A stretch of 6,720 nucleotides of DNA from the NCBI GenBank assembly GCA_002305165.1, contig DBQI01000055.1, positions 1 to 6,720 of the forward strand, written 5' to 3'. A program made the position numbers and the translations under genes. Position 1 is the stretch's first letter; every line of letters starts with the position of its first letter. This document shows positions 6,140-6,720 of this stretch, piece after piece. Under the pieces are notes generated by a model, which was given only the letters and a program-made list of their open reading frames with translations, was not told where the DNA came from and did no database searches. The DNA comes from Armatimonadetes bacterium UBA1398 (GTDB lineage: Bacteria > Armatimonadota > Zipacnadia > UBA1398).

Positions 6140-6720
6140 TCTTTGGAGAGTTTGATCCTGGCTCAGGACACACGCTAGCGGCGTACTTAACGAATGCGAG
6201 TCGAGCGACGAAAGGGAACTTCGGTTCCCCTGAGAGCGGCGAACGGGTGAGTAACACGTAGGTGACCTGCCCCGGAGCCGGGGATAGCCCGCGGAGACGT
6301 GGGGTAATACCCGGTACGCTCATCGGCTTAGATGCCGATGAGGAAAGGAGCGATCCGCTCTGGGATGGGCCTGCGGCCCATTAGCTAGTTGGTGGGGTAA
6401 CGGCCTACCAAGGCGACGATGGGTAGCTGGTCTGAGAGGATGTCCAGCCACACTGGGACTGAGACATGGTCCAGACTCCTACGGGAGTTAGCATCGGGGG
6501 ATATTGCGCAATGGGCGAAAGCCCGACGCAGTGACGCCGCGTGCAGGATGAAGGCCCTAGGGTCGTAAACTGCTGTCGGGTGGGATGAACGTTGAGGGTA
6601 ATGCCTTGACTTGACAGTACCACCCAAGAAAGCCCCAGCTAACTACGTGCCAGCAGCTGCGGTAATACGTAGGGGGCGAGCGTTGTCCGGAATCACTGGG
6701 CGTAAAGGGCGCGTAGGCGG
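6140..6720 (+). rRNA. rrs: 16S ribosomal RNA, 5' part (cut by window end)
   Basis: The 27F region AGAGTTTGATCCTGGCTCAG is at 6147-6166 (E. coli 8-27), which puts the mature 5' end near 6140. The 530-loop region and GGGCGTAAAGGGCG follow near the right edge. Helix 3 closes the 5' domain: GGACA(C)ACGCT (6166-6176) pairs with AGCGTTGTCC (6679-6688). Numbering matches E. coli without net indels through position 58 (6197) and again from 505 (6637) to 556. The variable V1 hairpin is GGGAAC-TTCG-GTTCCC (6214-6229). Departures from consensus: CGAATGC at 52-58, TTAGCATCG at 351-359, A505 (6637) and U526 (6658), a likely U-U mismatch in helix 12 near 6443, and a CTAG loop (6557-6560) where UUCG is common. 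The paired changes compensate each other, so this looks like a functional gene of a divergent lineage. It is cotranscribed from P1 and P2; downstream rRNAs are outside the window. Confidence 0.97.

Noticed and set aside
6132..6627. Minus-strand frames inside the 16S gene
   Set aside because: They are antisense to rRNA, a common source of spurious protein calls.
1..6720. CRISPR array, insertion sequence, att site or tRNA
   Set aside because: No regularly spaced repeats, transposase-like frames, terminal repeats or cloverleaf sequence were found on reading the window.

Overview
This window comes from a GC-rich bacterial chromosome. It holds three protein-coding genes and then the start of a ribosomal RNA operon. 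The 16S rRNA is clearly bacterial but differs from the consensus at several normally conserved places. The protein families (a large secreted DUF4091-like glycoside-hydrolase-type protein, a TPR protein, a HEAT-repeat protein) and a Gram-positive-style boxA (CCTTGAAAACT) suggest an uncultured lineage such as Armatimonadota or a relative. That placement is inference only. No mobile element, CRISPR array or tRNA gene was seen.

Layout: bases 1-132 are non-coding sequence with short palindromes. A TPR-repeat protein gene reads leftward (1614 to 133). About 150 bases of divergent intergenic sequence (1615-1762) carry a likely promoter for the TPR gene and a short perfect inverted repeat. Reading rightward are a secreted multidomain protein (GTG start 1763, stop 4270) and, 34 bases later, a HEAT-repeat protein (TTG start 4305, stop 5753). 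They probably form a two-gene operon.

The 386 bases from 5754 to about 6139 are the rRNA control region. Two sigma70-type promoters both have TTGACG and a 17-base spacer (P1 at 5750-5778, P2 at 5913-5941). The -35 box of P1 overlaps the stop codon of the HEAT gene. A bulged hairpin and an A6 tract lie between the promoters. The leader after P2 has a boxB-like hairpin, boxA and further hairpins up to the 16S 5' end.

The 16S gene begins near 6140 and runs off the window, but the whole 5' domain is present, because helix 3 closes (6166-6176 with 6679-6688). Its unusual bases are matched by compensating changes in helix 5 and in the 530-loop pseudoknot, so the gene looks real and functional. The same changes put mismatches under the EUB338 probe and the 341F and 515F primers. 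The rRNA is the most noteworthy content. I see no evidence for a new multi-gene defence or metabolic system.
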